Shown: in pieces, positions 10,291 through 23,003 of the stretch | How the letters are laid out: every line of letters starts with the position of its first letter | Numbering within the stretch: the stretch's first letter is position 1 | Source of the DNA: Symsagittifera roscoffensis | Lineage: Eukaryota > Xenacoelomorpha > Acoela > Convolutidae | Length of the DNA stretch: 64,000 nucleotides | Direction: 5' to 3' | NCBI RefSeq assembly: GCF_963678635.1 | Contig: NC_087063.1 | Span: 16,623,006 to 16,687,005 of the forward strand | The notes under the pieces: generated by a model | The model's input: the letters and a program-made list of their open reading frames with translations, nothing else | Database searches by the model: none | What the model was told of the DNA's origin: nothing | Program-made: the position numbers and the translations under genes

Positions 10291-12909
10291 CGTGGGCTAA
10301 AAAAATTACTATTTTGAGACTGAAAAGCGGTGGTATGGGGTTGTTCTATAATTTGTTCATATGTATTTTCATCTTGTGAATGATGTGTCATTATGTGTTG
10401 TATGGGACTTTGCGATATGTTTGGTCTAAAATTTGGGTTATGTGTTATTGCTAGGTTTCGGAAATTTCGTGGGACTAAGGATAATGGATGGTTATGTGGT
10501 AGGGGTGGCAGCTGTGGTGCTGTAGGCGTTACTTCTATGTTATTATGTTCTTCGTTGTACGTGTTCTGTGTTGTTGCTATTTTTGTATTATATTCTTTGA
10601 TTTGTGCGTCTAGAAGAATTTTGTTATTTGATGATGAAAAAATTCCAAAAAATCCTGCAAATAGTATGCGTGCTACACTTGCTTGTCTATTTACTTGTGT
10701 GTGTATAGCACATGTGTTGTAGATTCCTTTTAAAAGTGAAAAAAGAAATCCTATAAAGTTAAACATTGCGTATAGGATAGTTAATTTTTCTAAGATGTAA
10801 TAGGGCCATCCTAGAAAATCGAGAATTTCATTTTTTAGTGTAACAAAGCTAAAAATATTTATGGGTGAAATATCTTGTGGTCTGTATTTTTCACCGTTTA
10901 GAAATATATAGTCTTTAATGTCTTTAAAATATCCGCTATAATCTTGTGTATAAATATCTGCAAATCCTGCTGTTTCGGCAAGTTTGCGTAAGTTTTGGTC
11001 AATTGATTGTCTTTGTATAGTGTCCATTTGTGTTAATAATTCCCGGAATTGTTGTGTTCTAATGTGATGTTGGATATCAGATTTTGAATATATTCCAATT
11101 GATTGTAAATCAATATTTGGGTTACGAGCAATAGCTCTGATGCTTTCGGGTGAAAATTTTTTTGAGTGATTGCATTAATGTGGGGTATGGGGTAAGAAGA
11201 TAATATTTATCTTCATCAGGGTTCAATTTTACTACATTGTGGCTATTCTCTGATCCACATGGGACTGCGGTATCCCAAAAATGTGTTCGTCTTGAAAGTG
11301 TGTCAACAAAATGTACTTTATTTTTATAAAAGATAGGGATTCTTTTATAGCATCTTTTATCTTCAAAAACAAATAGTGGTGATACTTTTTTGGTACAAGT
11401 ATAAAACCATAAGATGTTTCCTTCGTAGTCTAGAAAATTTGATCTATTTCCTGATAGTAAATATCCTGCGTAGGGTATTTTTAATACTGCTAGTGCAAGT
11501 GATTGTAGGATTTGTGTCCTTTCTAATTCGCATAGCTGGTGAAGTGTTTCTAATTCGGAGAGTGACATCTCTTGAAAAATTCGACTAATCGTATAGTCTA
11601 ACTTCATATCTAAGTGGATATCATAGTGGATATTACCAAAATAAGAATTATTCATTAGTGATAGTTCTTGTAAACGTGTGCTTCTAGTGTCATGTGGCTT
11701 TAGATGTCCACCAGGTTGACCATTACTTTTTTGAAAGTTAACTGGTATATATGATGATGTTCCTTCGTGTAGAGGATGACTTGTAGCATAGGGGTCAATT
11801 TTTATTTTTCCAGTGGTCATGTCGAAACCTTTTTCGTATTCAATTAATATTTCAGAATATTGTGTTTTGTGAAGTGGGTTTCTGTATTTGCATGCGAGTT
11901 CTGTTTCTTGATATATTTGAAAACGTGTTAATTTATTTTCTATATTATGGATATTTCGAAAATCAGTACTTTGTTTTCGTGATGGATTGACTTGTTCATA
12001 TGGAATTGATTGTATAAAATATTTTTCGTGAAGTTTTATCATTCGAGCGTGTATTTTTGCTTCTTGAAATGTTGTACATGTATCTTCGGGAAACCAAACA
12101 ATTGTTGCTTGTGTCCGAGTTGTAGGATCACAATAACCTTGATCAATTCTACAAGGTAGTCTAATTCCTTGATAGATCATTGTGTTGTCAGATAAATCTC
12201 GTGTGAGTTGTATTTTTTCGAGTTGTATTTTACAATCGAAAAACATTATTTCTTGTTCTCCTTTATTTTTTGTGTCTGCTTTGCAGTTTGATGGATTATT
12301 TATACCAATGTGTGGTATCCAGTGCTTATCGTTTATGTCATAAGTTAATCTTCCTTGTGCGCCGTTGTATGGGTTTTTTTCATCTAATTTATTATGTCCT
12401 TTATATCTTTCAAGTTCTGGTTGATGTACAGAATCGGCAAAGACTTGAAAATATACTAGTTTTCTGTCGGTGTTTTTATTTCTTGTGATGTTTAGTCTGA
12501 GTAGCTCGTTTTTACAATCATCAGGATTTAGATGTAGAAGTCGTTCTATATTACTTTGGTAGAATGATTCATGGTCAAGTCGGTTTTTATTTCCGTTTGA
12601 AACTTGTGAACAATGTGTTTTCTTTTCGGAGAATGTTGCTGTAAATTTATATCCTATGACTGTTGTTGCTCGGGCTTTTGAATATAGTGTCGCTATTACA
12701 TTTGTAGTTTCTATAGCTTGTGGTTCCGTTTCGCATTGTGATACTTGATTTATTGCATATTTGTGTAGTGTTTTTTGTTCATTTTCTTCACAATCGTAAT
12801 GTGTTACTAATGAGTCTTGGGGTCCTGTGCGGGGAGAAGGATTTATGTTCTGATCGGAGATGATTAGAAAAAGGAGTTGGAGGAAAATCAATATTTTTAA
12901 AATATACAT
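10287..12909 (-). pseudogene. env: Envelope-like glycoprotein with one frameshift
   Basis: ATG at 12909 starts a signal peptide (MYILKILIFLQLLFLIIS). The ectodomain is about 600 residues with many cysteines and NxS/T sites. Near its end a block reads GYLLSGNRSNFLDYEGN, then CYKRIPIFYKNKVHFVD and AVPCGS. The frame stops at 11122. A second frame, open from about 11160, carries on through a membrane segment (LTILYAMFNFIGFLFSLL) and a Pro-rich tail to 10287. The switch falls at an A7T4 run (11153-11163), a simple indel. The block order (Gly-rich loop, Cys-Tyr-x-Arg-Ile-Pro, Phe-Val-Asp, Pro-Cys) resembles chuvirus-type class III glycoproteins, as captured by some invertebrate LTR elements; this is inference. 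No convincing furin site was seen. Confidence 0.65.
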
Positions 12910-14225
12910 GTATATGATAATCCTGAGTACGGGTTATAAAATGTTATGTAACCAATTGTCTTTTTGGTATATCTATCGTATTTATATATTACTTCAGTTG
13001 TTATAAATGGTGGTGGTAGTGATTGAGCTGTTATATTTGGTGGGTTTAATGGGTAAGGATGCTGAGCAATGTTGTTTAGTTTAACCGTGATTTCAAATTT
13101 TAATTTTAGACTATTTTGTTGGAGTATTTGGATGTTATGGTCACGAATGTCTTCGTGGATATCTTGTCTATACTGTAATCTATGAAGTGCCCAGTTGTGG
13201 AGTCGGTTACTTTATGGTTGCTGTCCAAATAATGGTGGGGGTGCTGTGAATGTGTTCCAGTCTAATCTTGAAGGGATATTCGTTGATGATTGTTCTCGAT
13301 ATCTAGCGTCGAGGTTATTTGGGAAATATAAAGGAAAAGGCGTCGGTGAAATCTGGCTTATTGATGGTGTTGATGGTAGTGATAATGTTTCTGGTAGTGA
13401 TGATGACGTTGTTGTATCCGTAGAAATATCTATTGGATCATTTATTAAATTTGGTTCACCTTGTGTGAATGATTGTGTTGTCCAATATGGTAGTCGTAAG
13501 GTTTGGTTTTGGGGGTTGAATGGATTTTCACGTATTTGTTCAGATGTTGGTGTTGAACCTAAGTAATCTGAGGGTAGACTTGAGGTGCTACGTTGTGAAA
13601 GAAGTGTAGGGGTTTCTGGTAATATGCTAATTGGGTTTTCCGGAGTAGTTGGTGATGGGGATTGGGGTATATCAAAATGAACTCGAGGGGTTTGAAAATT
13701 CCTATTTCGTCGTGGATGTATAATTTGTCTATTTATTTCAACTGTATTTTGGTTTTGACTAAAATTTCTTATTCTACTTAATTCTTGTGGTAGTGTTGGG
13801 TACAAGTTATATGTTGGTTCACTTAGAGGTGCCTCTCGCTGAACTGGTTCTCATGGTTCAGATAGGCGAGCGTGTCGTTCTTCAAAAGTGTATGGGTTAT
13901 CTTGGAAAGAAATTCGTGTAGAAGTTTGGGGGTTTTGGGTAGTTGTAGGTATTGTCGGGTTTTCTTGAGATGATGTCGGTGAAGACTGACTGTGTGATTG
14001 TTGGTTAGCAATTTTTGAAGGTTTTTTGATTGATTTTTTTTAGTGAAAAAATTTATGTTTATTGTAGTATTCTTCAAAAAAAAGAATTAGAAGGATTGTT
14101 GCTAAGGCGAATGTTATAATTGCCTTTTTTATACATTTGCAAATTGTCAATATTAGGGATGATAAAAATGTTATAAAAATTACAAATACTAAAAAAAATA
14201 TCTGTTCTACTAAAAATGGTTCGAA
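12897..14225 (-). pseudogene. Broken ORF: two membrane segments plus Ser/Thr/Pro-rich region, three in-frame stops
   Basis: One minus-strand frame gives four open pieces of 61, 62, 212 and 104 codons, separated by TAA (14040-14042), TGA (13851-13853) and TAA (13212-13214). The first piece is almost all hydrophobic, with two membrane segments around ICKCIKK. The next two are Ser/Thr/Pro/Gln-rich (QQSHSQSSPTSSQENP; PSPTTPENPISILPETP). The last is a more globular segment (LKLKFEITVKLNNIAQ) ending in CIF, which overlaps the env ATG by 13 bases. No ATG lies in the first piece. The composition is continuous across the stops, so they look like later mutations in one gene of about 440 codons. Function unknown. 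Confidence 0.5.
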
Positions 14226-15048
14226 TCATTTAAATAATTTTTGGGTTTTCGTACCTGTGAATATGATCAATGGCTTGGGAAAGTTGGAGATATATTTCAA
14301 ATAGGGAGTAGAAAATTAAAAATATATTGCAAAAATGACTAAAATTATTATGAAAGCTTCAAAAGTATCAAAGAGAAATATGAATAAAAGTTTAAATATT
14401 GTTAAAAAGTTTATGAAAATGTTGAAAATTATGTTGACTGATTGAGAGAAAAGCATTTAAGAAATGGCTTCTTGGTCGAATATTTTTTGTTATTTGGGGC
14501 GATTTTCAAGTGTGGTCGAATTATTTATTGATTTTTTGACAAGTGGGTTGAGTTTTGTGAAAAATTGTTAGGGGCGAATTTTATGTTGTTCGGGAGGTCT
14601 TCTTTGCTTTATTTTTATTTGTCAGGTGATCTGGGGTATTTTTGAGAATTTTGTACTTTAGGCTAAATTAATATGGTCGTACTTTTACTCTAGGCTAATT
14701 TATCATTTTTGTTTGGGGGGTTTTTGAGGTCTGAATTGGAAAAATATTGTTGATCTTTGCGTTATCAGATAAGGGAGGGTTATGATATTATGGTGGTATT
14801 TATTTTAGTTGTCAAGTTTTAGCAGGTTGCTTATTTTTGACCTGGAGGTTGTAAAGTTATAGTTATAGATATGCCTGGAATTTAATATCTTTCGTCTAAT
14901 TGGTTTGTGTTAGAGTTATAGAAGGTGACGGATTGAATGAATCCTATTGGCTAATTTTGAACTAGAATCGCTGTGTGTTTTCAGCATGTTATTTTGAAAA
15001 ATGAAAGTTTAAAATGTTTCAGGGGTGCAAATAGTATTTATTTTAAAA
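14226..15048 (-). other. Noncoding spacer between pol and the env-region ORFs
   Basis: AT-rich, without an ORF. It may hold the splice acceptor for the env-region message; several TTTTAG-type sites are present but none can be singled out. Confidence 0.35.
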
Positions 15049-16526
15049 TTAAAGCTGTTTTTGAAATTCAACTTTCTTTAATATTTTAGATTGTGGGATG
15101 AATGTTCTGTAGTTTTTACGTGGTTGATTTCTAAGTCGTGATGACTCTCTATATTCCGATTTTTCGACTTGTTCTTGGGGTATAATTTTTTCTATCATTT
15201 TCCTATTTTTCCTTTCTTTTTGAGGTGTTTTTTGATCTAGCTTTTTTGTATTGTTTTTGGTTGTAGTTGGTTTTTTATTTTGTTTTTCAAGTTGAATGTC
15301 GTTTTGTTCATTTATTTCATTTTCTATATGTGGGTGATTTTGAATAACTTTTAAACCTGTGAAAGAATATAATTGAGTTAGTTCGCGTAGTGCGTATTCT
15401 TTTGGGTAGTAAGGCAATAGATTGTTTCTATGTTGAACAATTTCTTTTTTGTCTGAATCGGTGATTTTATATGTTACGTCTGTGGGTTTGGCGATTATTT
15501 GGTATGGTCCTTTACGAAGGGGTTGTAATTTTTTAGAAATTTTTTTTGGGTATTAAAATTTGGTATTAAGACAAATGTTCCAATTTTTAAATCTGAGGCT
15601 GGTGTAAAGCGTGAATTTATTTGTTCATTAATGTTCTGCCTTTGTAACAATTTTTTTGTTACTTTTTGATAAATTTCATTGTGTTTTTTATCTCTATTTA
15701 AAATCCATTCGGTGTGTGTACCGGAGGCTAATTTAAGGATTTGTGGGTGATAAAAATGATCTTCATCATGTGTGTGTAAAGGTAGGTTATAACAAATTGA
15801 GTCTTTATTTGGTTGACAATGACCTTGTGTATTTTTATGAGAGTTCGCTGTAAACATAATTGGTTTACGTGGCTTTTGATTAAAAACCATTTCGTATGGT
15901 GACATTCCTAGAGTTGTCGTTTTTTGTGAATTATATGCTAAGGGAAATAATTTTACATCTGCTGACCATTCTGTGTATCTTGTATCATTTCCATTTATGA
16001 TACATCAAAGATATTCTTGTAGTGAACGGTTCATACCTTCGACTAAACCGCTAGTCCAAGGTGCATGAGATGTACGCGGTTTGTGCTTAATGTTGTATAA
16101 ATGACATAATGTGATGATTTCATTATTTATGAATTCTATACCGTTGTCTGTGACTAAAATTTCGGGTAATCCGAATTTGGCTATCCAGTGTTCGTAAAGT
16201 GTTGTGTAAGCACAGTAAGCGTTACAATGTGGTACTGGGTTGAGTGCTACATAGTGGGTAAATGCGTCAACAATTACCATAATGTAGGAGTTTCCTTCAG
16301 AGGATGGTGAAATTGGTCATTTTGTATCAAATGATATACGGTGGTTAAAATATAAACTTTGTCCTTTAAAATCTTGTTTTTGTGCTATTTGTTTTTGATT
16401 TGGATAAGGTTTATTTAGCTGACATACTATACAATCCTTGCATAGTATTTTTATCCAAATTGGTGCATTTGGGAAGTAAAAATTTTGTGTAAAATTTGAA
16501 TATGTTTTCTCTGATCCAGAGTGTCC
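15049..16526 (-). pseudogene. pol: Integrase and basic C-terminal tail of Pol, with stops and a frameshift
   Basis: After an in-frame TAA (16527-16529) the frame continues with a Cys-x2-Cys of the zinc-binding domain (CKDCIVC). The catalytic core follows: first Asp in SFDTK, then a TGA (16317-16319). The next piece, MVIVDAFTHYVALNPVPH, carries the second Asp in LVTDNGIEF and the Glu in GLVEGMNR, ending at a TGA (16005-16007). All three acidic residues of the D,D-E triad are therefore preserved. MSPYEMVFNQKPRKP (15905) continues the core, a frameshift follows near 15540, and a Lys/Arg-rich tail (SSRLRNQPRKNYRTF) ends at 15049. The stops look like single-base changes in a once-functional enzyme. 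Confidence 0.85.
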
Positions 16527-19317
16527 TTAAATGTTTTGTGTATGTGAAATGTTAAAAGCTATTAGAATCATACTTAAAGGGAGACAGGGAACTGTAGAAT
16601 CGTTTAAACGATATTCTAGAAGGTCTGTGTTTTCGTTAACTGTTGTATTATTAAATTTTCGAAAATATCGGAGTAGTGTTTTATTTCCTAAAATTGTGGT
16701 ATCTGCCTTTACGGGCTTAGTTTTGTATTTGTGCCATGATTTTAGTTGTCTAATTACTGGGTCAAGATTTTGATATTGTTTCAAGCTGTTAATTGTAATT
16801 TTATCTGTTGGAGGGAGAAAAATGTTTTCAATTTCTAATTTAGATAAGGGAATTTTGTCAAGTGGGTCATGGAGGTTAAAAACTTGATTTATTGTGTATT
16901 TTGAATCATTTGTTTGTGGTCCTGATAAATTTATTTTATCGGTTAAGTTTTCTTTTTCAATTAACGGAAAAAGGTCTTTTTTATGCGAGTGGTGTTTTAT
17001 TCGTTTTTGTTGAGTGTTATTTTGTATCCATTGTGAGTATGGAATTGGTTTGAAAGTTGATGTTCCAAGTAGATCAACTTCGTAGTGGTTATTTTGGCAA
17101 TCTAAGTAAAGTGGGATGTGTTGGAGATTATTTATTTGTGATTGTTCAATGCCAGTTTTTACTGCATATTTGCATTCTAGTCGGGGTGATGTTTCGTCTT
17201 TTGCAAGGTAAAATTTTATATTTTTAGGTATTTCAACTGTAGTTTTTCGTGTAAGTAATTCAGGTGGTGTATTTCGACTTAATGTATCTGGTAATGCAAG
17301 ATTCTTTCCTGCTGTCCAAACTATATGTAAGTTTGGAAATTTCATTAGTATTAATTGAAACCTATAAACTCGATGATTTGGATTTGACTTTTGTGTAAAG
17401 AGAAAAATGATTGGTTTATGATCTGAGAATAGAACTGTTGGATGTTTTGATCCAAGTATTAGAAATTCATATTCTGTAAGTGTATAAAATTTATCTGTAC
17501 ATTCTCTCATTAGAGTTGAGATTCTTAGCTCTGCTTGAGTGAATAATGGGGAATTTGCTGATATAAGGTTCATTTTATTTGTACCACTGTGTGATTGTAG
17601 TAATGCTGCGCCGATGCCAAAATTTGAAGCATCGCACATTGCGTAGAATGGTTGATTTGGATCTGGGATTGTGTTTGAAATTTGTTCAGTTAAAAGTTTT
17701 TTAATTTCTTCAAATCGTGTTTGATGTTCAGTGGTCCATTCAAAATTATTTTGTTGTCTGAGGATATTATAGAATGGTCTTAGATATAATTGCATTTTGT
17801 AAACGTACTTGCTTAAGAAATTTAACATTCCAAGGAATTCTTGGATTTTCTTTTTGTTTGTTAGTGGTTCAAGTTTTTGAATAGCATCAATGCGTGATTT
17901 TAATGGAGTGATTGTGTTTCTTTCTATGTTATGTCCTAAAAATTTAACTCGTGTTAAAAAGAAGTGTGATTTATCGGGGGCGGCCTTCAGATTTTCGTTC
18001 TGAATTATTTTATGATAGTGTTCTAAAACTGTAAACATTTCTTCTTTCGTCTGTGATTGCATAAAAACATCGTCTAAATAGGTGATTGCTTTTTTCTTAA
18101 GTATTAGTGGTCTAAAAATTTTGCTCATAAAAGCTGAAAATGCTGCTGGTCCTATGGATATTCCATAGAAGAGACGATTGAATTCATATTGTTGATTTCC
18201 AATAACAAATTGTGTTAAACGTCGTGATTGTTCATCTAGTGGCATTTGATTGTATGCACTATTCATGTCTGCGGTTGTAAAGTATTTTCCGTTTATTTTT
18301 GTTAAGATAACTTGTATTGGTTCAATAGGCCAATTGCATTTTGATTCGTCTATTAATGAATTGAGATATCTAGCGTCTAAAACTATTTTTAATGATTCTC
18401 CTTTGGCTAGGATGATAACAGGGTTAATAAATGTGTTACCTTTTGGTTGTTCTTCTTTGTTTACTGGTGAGATAATTTTGTATTGTTCTAAAATATCCAG
18501 TTTTCTATTTACCTTATCGTGTAATTGAATTGGTACTTTACTTGCTCTTTTTTTTGAAAACTGCGTCAGGTTTTAACGGGAGATGGAGTGATGAACTGAT
18601 TTTCCCAACATCAAATTTTGATGTTGCATAGACTGTTGAATATTTTAACAGTTGTTTTGCTAGTTCGTCAAATTCGATTTGTGTAATTTGCGAGTGTTCA
18701 AAGTTAAACATCGTCAAAAATTGTTGTTGTTCTTTTGTGTAGTTTGTTATATTGAATGCTGGTTTAAAATATGGTGTTTTTGTGAAATATTCTGTGTTCC
18801 TCTTTTCATTGCTTATTATAATATTTATGGATAGTTCTGCGTTATGAATTGTGGATTGACAAATATCTAATAATTGGAGTATATTATTTACGCGGTATGC
18901 TTTTTCATATACGGGTGATATTGTAGCGTTTGTTTGGCAATATCCTAAAAGTCCTAAGGGTAATGTTACTTGGTACGGTGTGTTGTTATACAGATGTAGC
19001 GAAATGATGTCTGAATTCGTATTTTTCAAATAATTTATAGATGAAATCGTGATTTTGAAAAACTTATGAATAGGTTTAAACTCAAAGTCTGACATGAAGA
19101 GTTGTTGTTTATTTTGACTTTTGTCATATTGGTGAACTTGTTTTATTGAAAAAATATATATGTTTCCTGATAGCGGTTTCAGGTGTTTCCGTTGTTGTTT
19201 ATAAGTTGGATAAAATTTTGAAAAGAATGGTGGTTGTTTATTTAATCTTTGAAAAAATGTTAGAGCTGTATTTTTTGTTTTTGTGTACTTATCTTTGATT
19301 AGTAGTTTACTATTCAA
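16527..19317 (-). pseudogene. pol: Reverse transcriptase and RNase H of Pol
   Basis: The first frame (19317-18538) is a linker leading into the RT fingers (KFDVGKISSSLHLPLKPDA). It breaks at an A-run near 18545, and the RT continues in the next frame from 18540. The RT active site reads AITYLDDVFMQS; upstream are the fingers/palm block DARYLNSLID and the AAFSAFMSKIF segment, and RVKFLGHNIE lies downstream. RNase H is recognised by FYAMCDASNFGIGAALLQ and ILGSKHPTVLFSDHKPI. The connection ends with GKNLALPDTLSRN. All catalytic Asp residues that I can identify are present, so only the frame breaks argue against activity. The order RT-RH-INT fits Ty3/gypsy. Confidence 0.9.
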
Positions 19318-19325
19318 GATGTTGA

Positions 19326-19714
19326 TTAATGGTATTTATTTAGATATAAATGGTATACCAATAATATTGTGTTTAATATAGCTCCTGAATCAATTAAAAA
19401 ATCAATTTCAAGATCTGGTGGTTGAAATTCTTTGTTTCTTGGACTTTCTAAGAGAAATGATATTGTCCAAATTTTTTCTCTGGGTTTTTCTTTTTGTATA
19501 TTTTGATAGATATGAGTGTGTTTAAACATTTTGTTTTGTCATTTTCGTTGGGTTTACTTGCCGTGTTAATTTCGTTTATTTGTTGTGCAGTTTGTGTAGT
19601 ATTGATGGGTTCAATGTAATAATTGTGAAGGAGTTCCAATTGATTTTCATATATATGTGATGTAAAAGGTTGTTCATATATAATAGGTTCGTAGTCGTTT
19701 TTGAATTCTATCAT
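19326..19714 (-). pseudogene. pol: Retroviral-type aspartic protease region
   Basis: Two overlapping frames (19714-19448 and 19529-19326) cover the start of Pol. The second contains the retropepsin active-site loop IDFLIDSGAILNTI, with an intact Asp-Ser-Gly. The frame ends at LVYHLYLNKYH and coding resumes one frame over at 19317, so the domain is split by one or two indels. Confidence 0.75.
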
Positions 19715-19776
19715 ATTTATGGAGATGGTGTTTTCTGTATCACTTTCTGTGTCTGATGATTCACAGTTTATTTGAT

Positions 19777-22700
19777 TTAGTTGTAGTTCATTATTTCCTG
19801 TGTCATCAATACCTGGGGGGTCTGATGTTGTTTCTTCATTTGACTGTACTTGAATAATATGGCTTTGATGTTTTGGTGTACTACTTCTGTATCGATGTTT
19901 AGAACTATTATAATGGTTATTATTCCTATGTGGTGATTGGGAATAATTTCTATATATTGATTATTATAACTTGAATTTCGATTTTGTGAATTATTCCGTG
20001 ATCTGTTTTGATAATTATTATTTGATCTGTGATAGTTTGATCTGTTATATGAATTATTTCTTGATCGATTGTTCGAGTAATTCTGATATCGATTGTTTGA
20101 ATAATTTCTATTTCGATTATGCGAATAGTTTCTTTTTCTGTTATATGATAAATTTCGTGATTGATTATTGGAATAATGTTTATTTCTTGGGTTTGATTGT
20201 GAATTGGATCTAGAAACAAATTGTGTTGCATTTGAATTTGATCTCGAATAGTTATTTTGACTATTTGATCGATTATAATGATTTTGTGAAGAATTCTGTG
20301 TATTTCTTCGTTCTGGTGATCTTCCTCTATAACTTGAGTTATATGGTGATTGATTTCTCGTGTAACTGGTGTTGTTCGGATGTGGATTTCCTGAACTGTT
20401 GTTACTGTATACATTTTTGTTTGGTAGATTTTGATCTTTCTTCATGTATTGATAGAATGATTTATTTGGTTCTTTCTTTTTTTGAGGTTTGTTTTGGTTA
20501 TCCTGTTGCTTTTGTCTGCATTCGGATATACTATGTCCGTATCGTCGGCAATAATTACGCCATTTTTTGAAAGATAGTTTGCCTTTAAATTTTGGGTGTT
20601 TTTCGTAAATATTTAGTATTTCAGTGATTTTTCAACTAAGTCTGTATCTGATTCCTGTATGTTATTGATATTTGTAGTGTTTGTTTCAATTCGATTAACA
20701 TATTGTAGTTTTAGATTTTCTGTTTCTTCAAGTTTCATTGTGATTTCCGCTTGCTCTAGTTTATCTACTAATTTTCGAAAATCTAAATCTGGCTCTCGAA
20801 TTGAAGAAAGATGAGATGCTCTCTTTTTTATTGCTATTTTCCTTAATTGAGGTGTTAAGGTCATCATTAAAATTTCTGTCATTTTTGTGTTTTTATAGTC
20901 ATGTGTATTTAGTGAAAATGCTTTTCGAACTAGTGTTTCGATACGTACTGCTAATTTTTTGATGGTTTCATTTGGTAATCTGCAAATTTCATTACATAAA
21001 ACTCTTTGGTGTTGTTTATTTCTTTCGGAGTCAAACATTTTTGAAAATTCTTGTGTAAATCTTTTCCAGTCTGATTTTATTTCTATAGGTAATACTGAAA
21101 ACCTTTTTTGAGCTGCGCCATCTAAGGTTGTTTGTATCAACGCTGTGCGTCGATGTATCCAATTTTGATGTAGCGGCGTATTAATTGGTTCAGGTCCTAT
21201 ATTTAAAATTAAATTTGCTGTTACTGCATTTAAATAATCTTCTACAGAATATTCAGGGTCTGTTCCTGTGAATACCATTAGTGGTCTATTTGATGTTATT
21301 GATGATCCACCCATAAGGTATGGATTCATTGTCATCTGTAGTGACTCTGCGGCATTTGGCATTTGCGAAAAATTTGAAAGTTGATTTTTTGTTATCTCGT
21401 GTTGCTGAAGGTAGTATGGGAGTGGTATTTCATTTTGCATTTGAGTTGGTTGATACGAGTGCATAGTCATTGGGTTTTGTGGTTGAATTGGTTGAAAAGA
21501 TTGTTTATTTATTGGATTTGACATATGGATTGGTTGTTGATTTCGTGTATCTGTTGGATTTGGAGAAAAAATTCTATTATATGTATGAGGTCGTCGCGAT
21601 CCTTGTTTACGATATTCTTGGGTATATGGTGCAAAAATGTCTGGTTGTATATAATCATCGTCAGATGATAAGTAATCCGTTTGATGAGGTGCTTGCTTTT
21701 TATTTTTATTTTGTTGAAAGAAGAGGTAACTTTCACTGTGGTCTTGTGGAGGACGTGAATTAGTCCGAAAATTTACTGAGTTGGTTGTTGTCATTGGGTT
21801 ATCCCAATAGTGAGAACATACATGATTATTATTAGTTTTTCGTGGGGGATAGTTTGTTTTTGATGAATGTGCATAATTATAATTGTGTTCTGCAAAAGTG
21901 TTTCTTGTGAACGTTCTTCGTGATTTTGATGGTACTGTCATAGGTCTATATGTTCGATAATCCATTTGTGAATATTTTGGAGCAACCGAAGGTTTAACGG
22001 TTGATTGTAAGGTTACTTGTGCCAATGAAGTATTTGTATTTTTTGGTGTTGTTAAATTTGGATGTATTGGTGAAATACTTTGTTGTGTAGTTTTTGTTGT
22101 TTGGACAATTTCTTCACTTATGAAGTGTGATGGTGTTTGGATATCTTGTTGTGTAAGATTTCTAGTTCCATTAAGGTTTTCATTATGTACGACGGTCGAA
22201 TTTAAACTGTTATTTTGTGTATCGGGTAAAAATGTGTTGTAGTTTAACGGTGTTGCATCAATGGTTAGTGGTACTACTTTTACATAATCTCTTTGGTAAG
22301 ATATTGTAGTTATTGCTTGACTTGAGATTGATTGTGGAATGTTTATAAATGCATGATGAGACCATTCAGGGTCCCAAACGTAGTCTGACTGTTCTGTAAT
22401 GGCAGTATCATCATTTGGATTTTGAGGTCTGAAATTTTTTCTTGCTTGTGAAATTAAGTCTATATTGTGTGTGAAAAAATCTATTATAAACCATGCCAAA
22501 ATGTTTTGTAAGTCATGTTTTGTGTGTTGTGAAACATCGTCTTTAGTGAAATTTTCTTTGATTATATGTAGGAAGGTTGAAAATAATGTAATTTCTTGTC
22601 GTACTTTTGTATGTTTGGATGTTTCAGTTGGTGAGATACTTTGAAATTCAGTTTTTTCTAATATAGAAACATAGGTATATATTATTGCAAAAACTTCGTT

Positions 22701-23003
22701 AGTGAATATGGAGTTTGCTCTTTGTGAATTATGATATTGTATGCTTTTAATATATTCTAAGAATACTTTTGAAAATTCTAATTCAAGATCGTCTGTTTGA
22801 ATTACATATTTTCGATGATTCGGATTTGGTGTGCTGAATTCTATGGTGTAGATTCCGTATTGTTGTGTTAAATTACATATATCTTTCAGATAAGGTTCAA
22901 TAATTTGTCTTTTGATTTTTACATCTGGGAACTCTGCTTTACATGGGCTGATTCCGGGTTCAAACAAATTTAAGAGTAAATTCTTGCAAAAATTCTTGCT
23001 CAT
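19777..23003 (-). pseudogene. gag: Gag capsid and nucleocapsid, frameshifted
   Basis: A 796-residue frame (23003-20613) has an N-terminal helical region, a long Gln/Asn/Thr/Pro-rich linker, and a capsid-like C-terminal part beginning LMVFTGTDPEYSVEDYLN, with ETIKKLAVRIETLV in the helix before the end. One missing base in an A-run near 20628 moves coding into the frame that ends at 19777. That frame contains a zinc knuckle, RNYCRRYGHSISEC, in which Arg stands where the first Cys of Cys-x2-Cys-x4-His-x4-Cys is expected. A tail of Ser/Asn/Arg/Tyr repeats (SYNRSNYHRSNNNYQNRSRN) suits RNA binding. The start at 23003 overlaps the upstream ORF by 44 bp. Confidence 0.85.

Noticed and set aside
13212-14225. 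Genetic-code reassignment of TAA/TGA to explain in-frame stops
   Set aside because: The host exons end and splice normally, and other lesions in the element are ordinary frameshifts, so mutational decay is simpler.
19950-20570. Ile/Thr-rich and Asp/Tyr-rich ORFs overlapping the gag tail
   Set aside because: Shadow frames of the Asn/Arg/Ser-repeat nucleocapsid tail.
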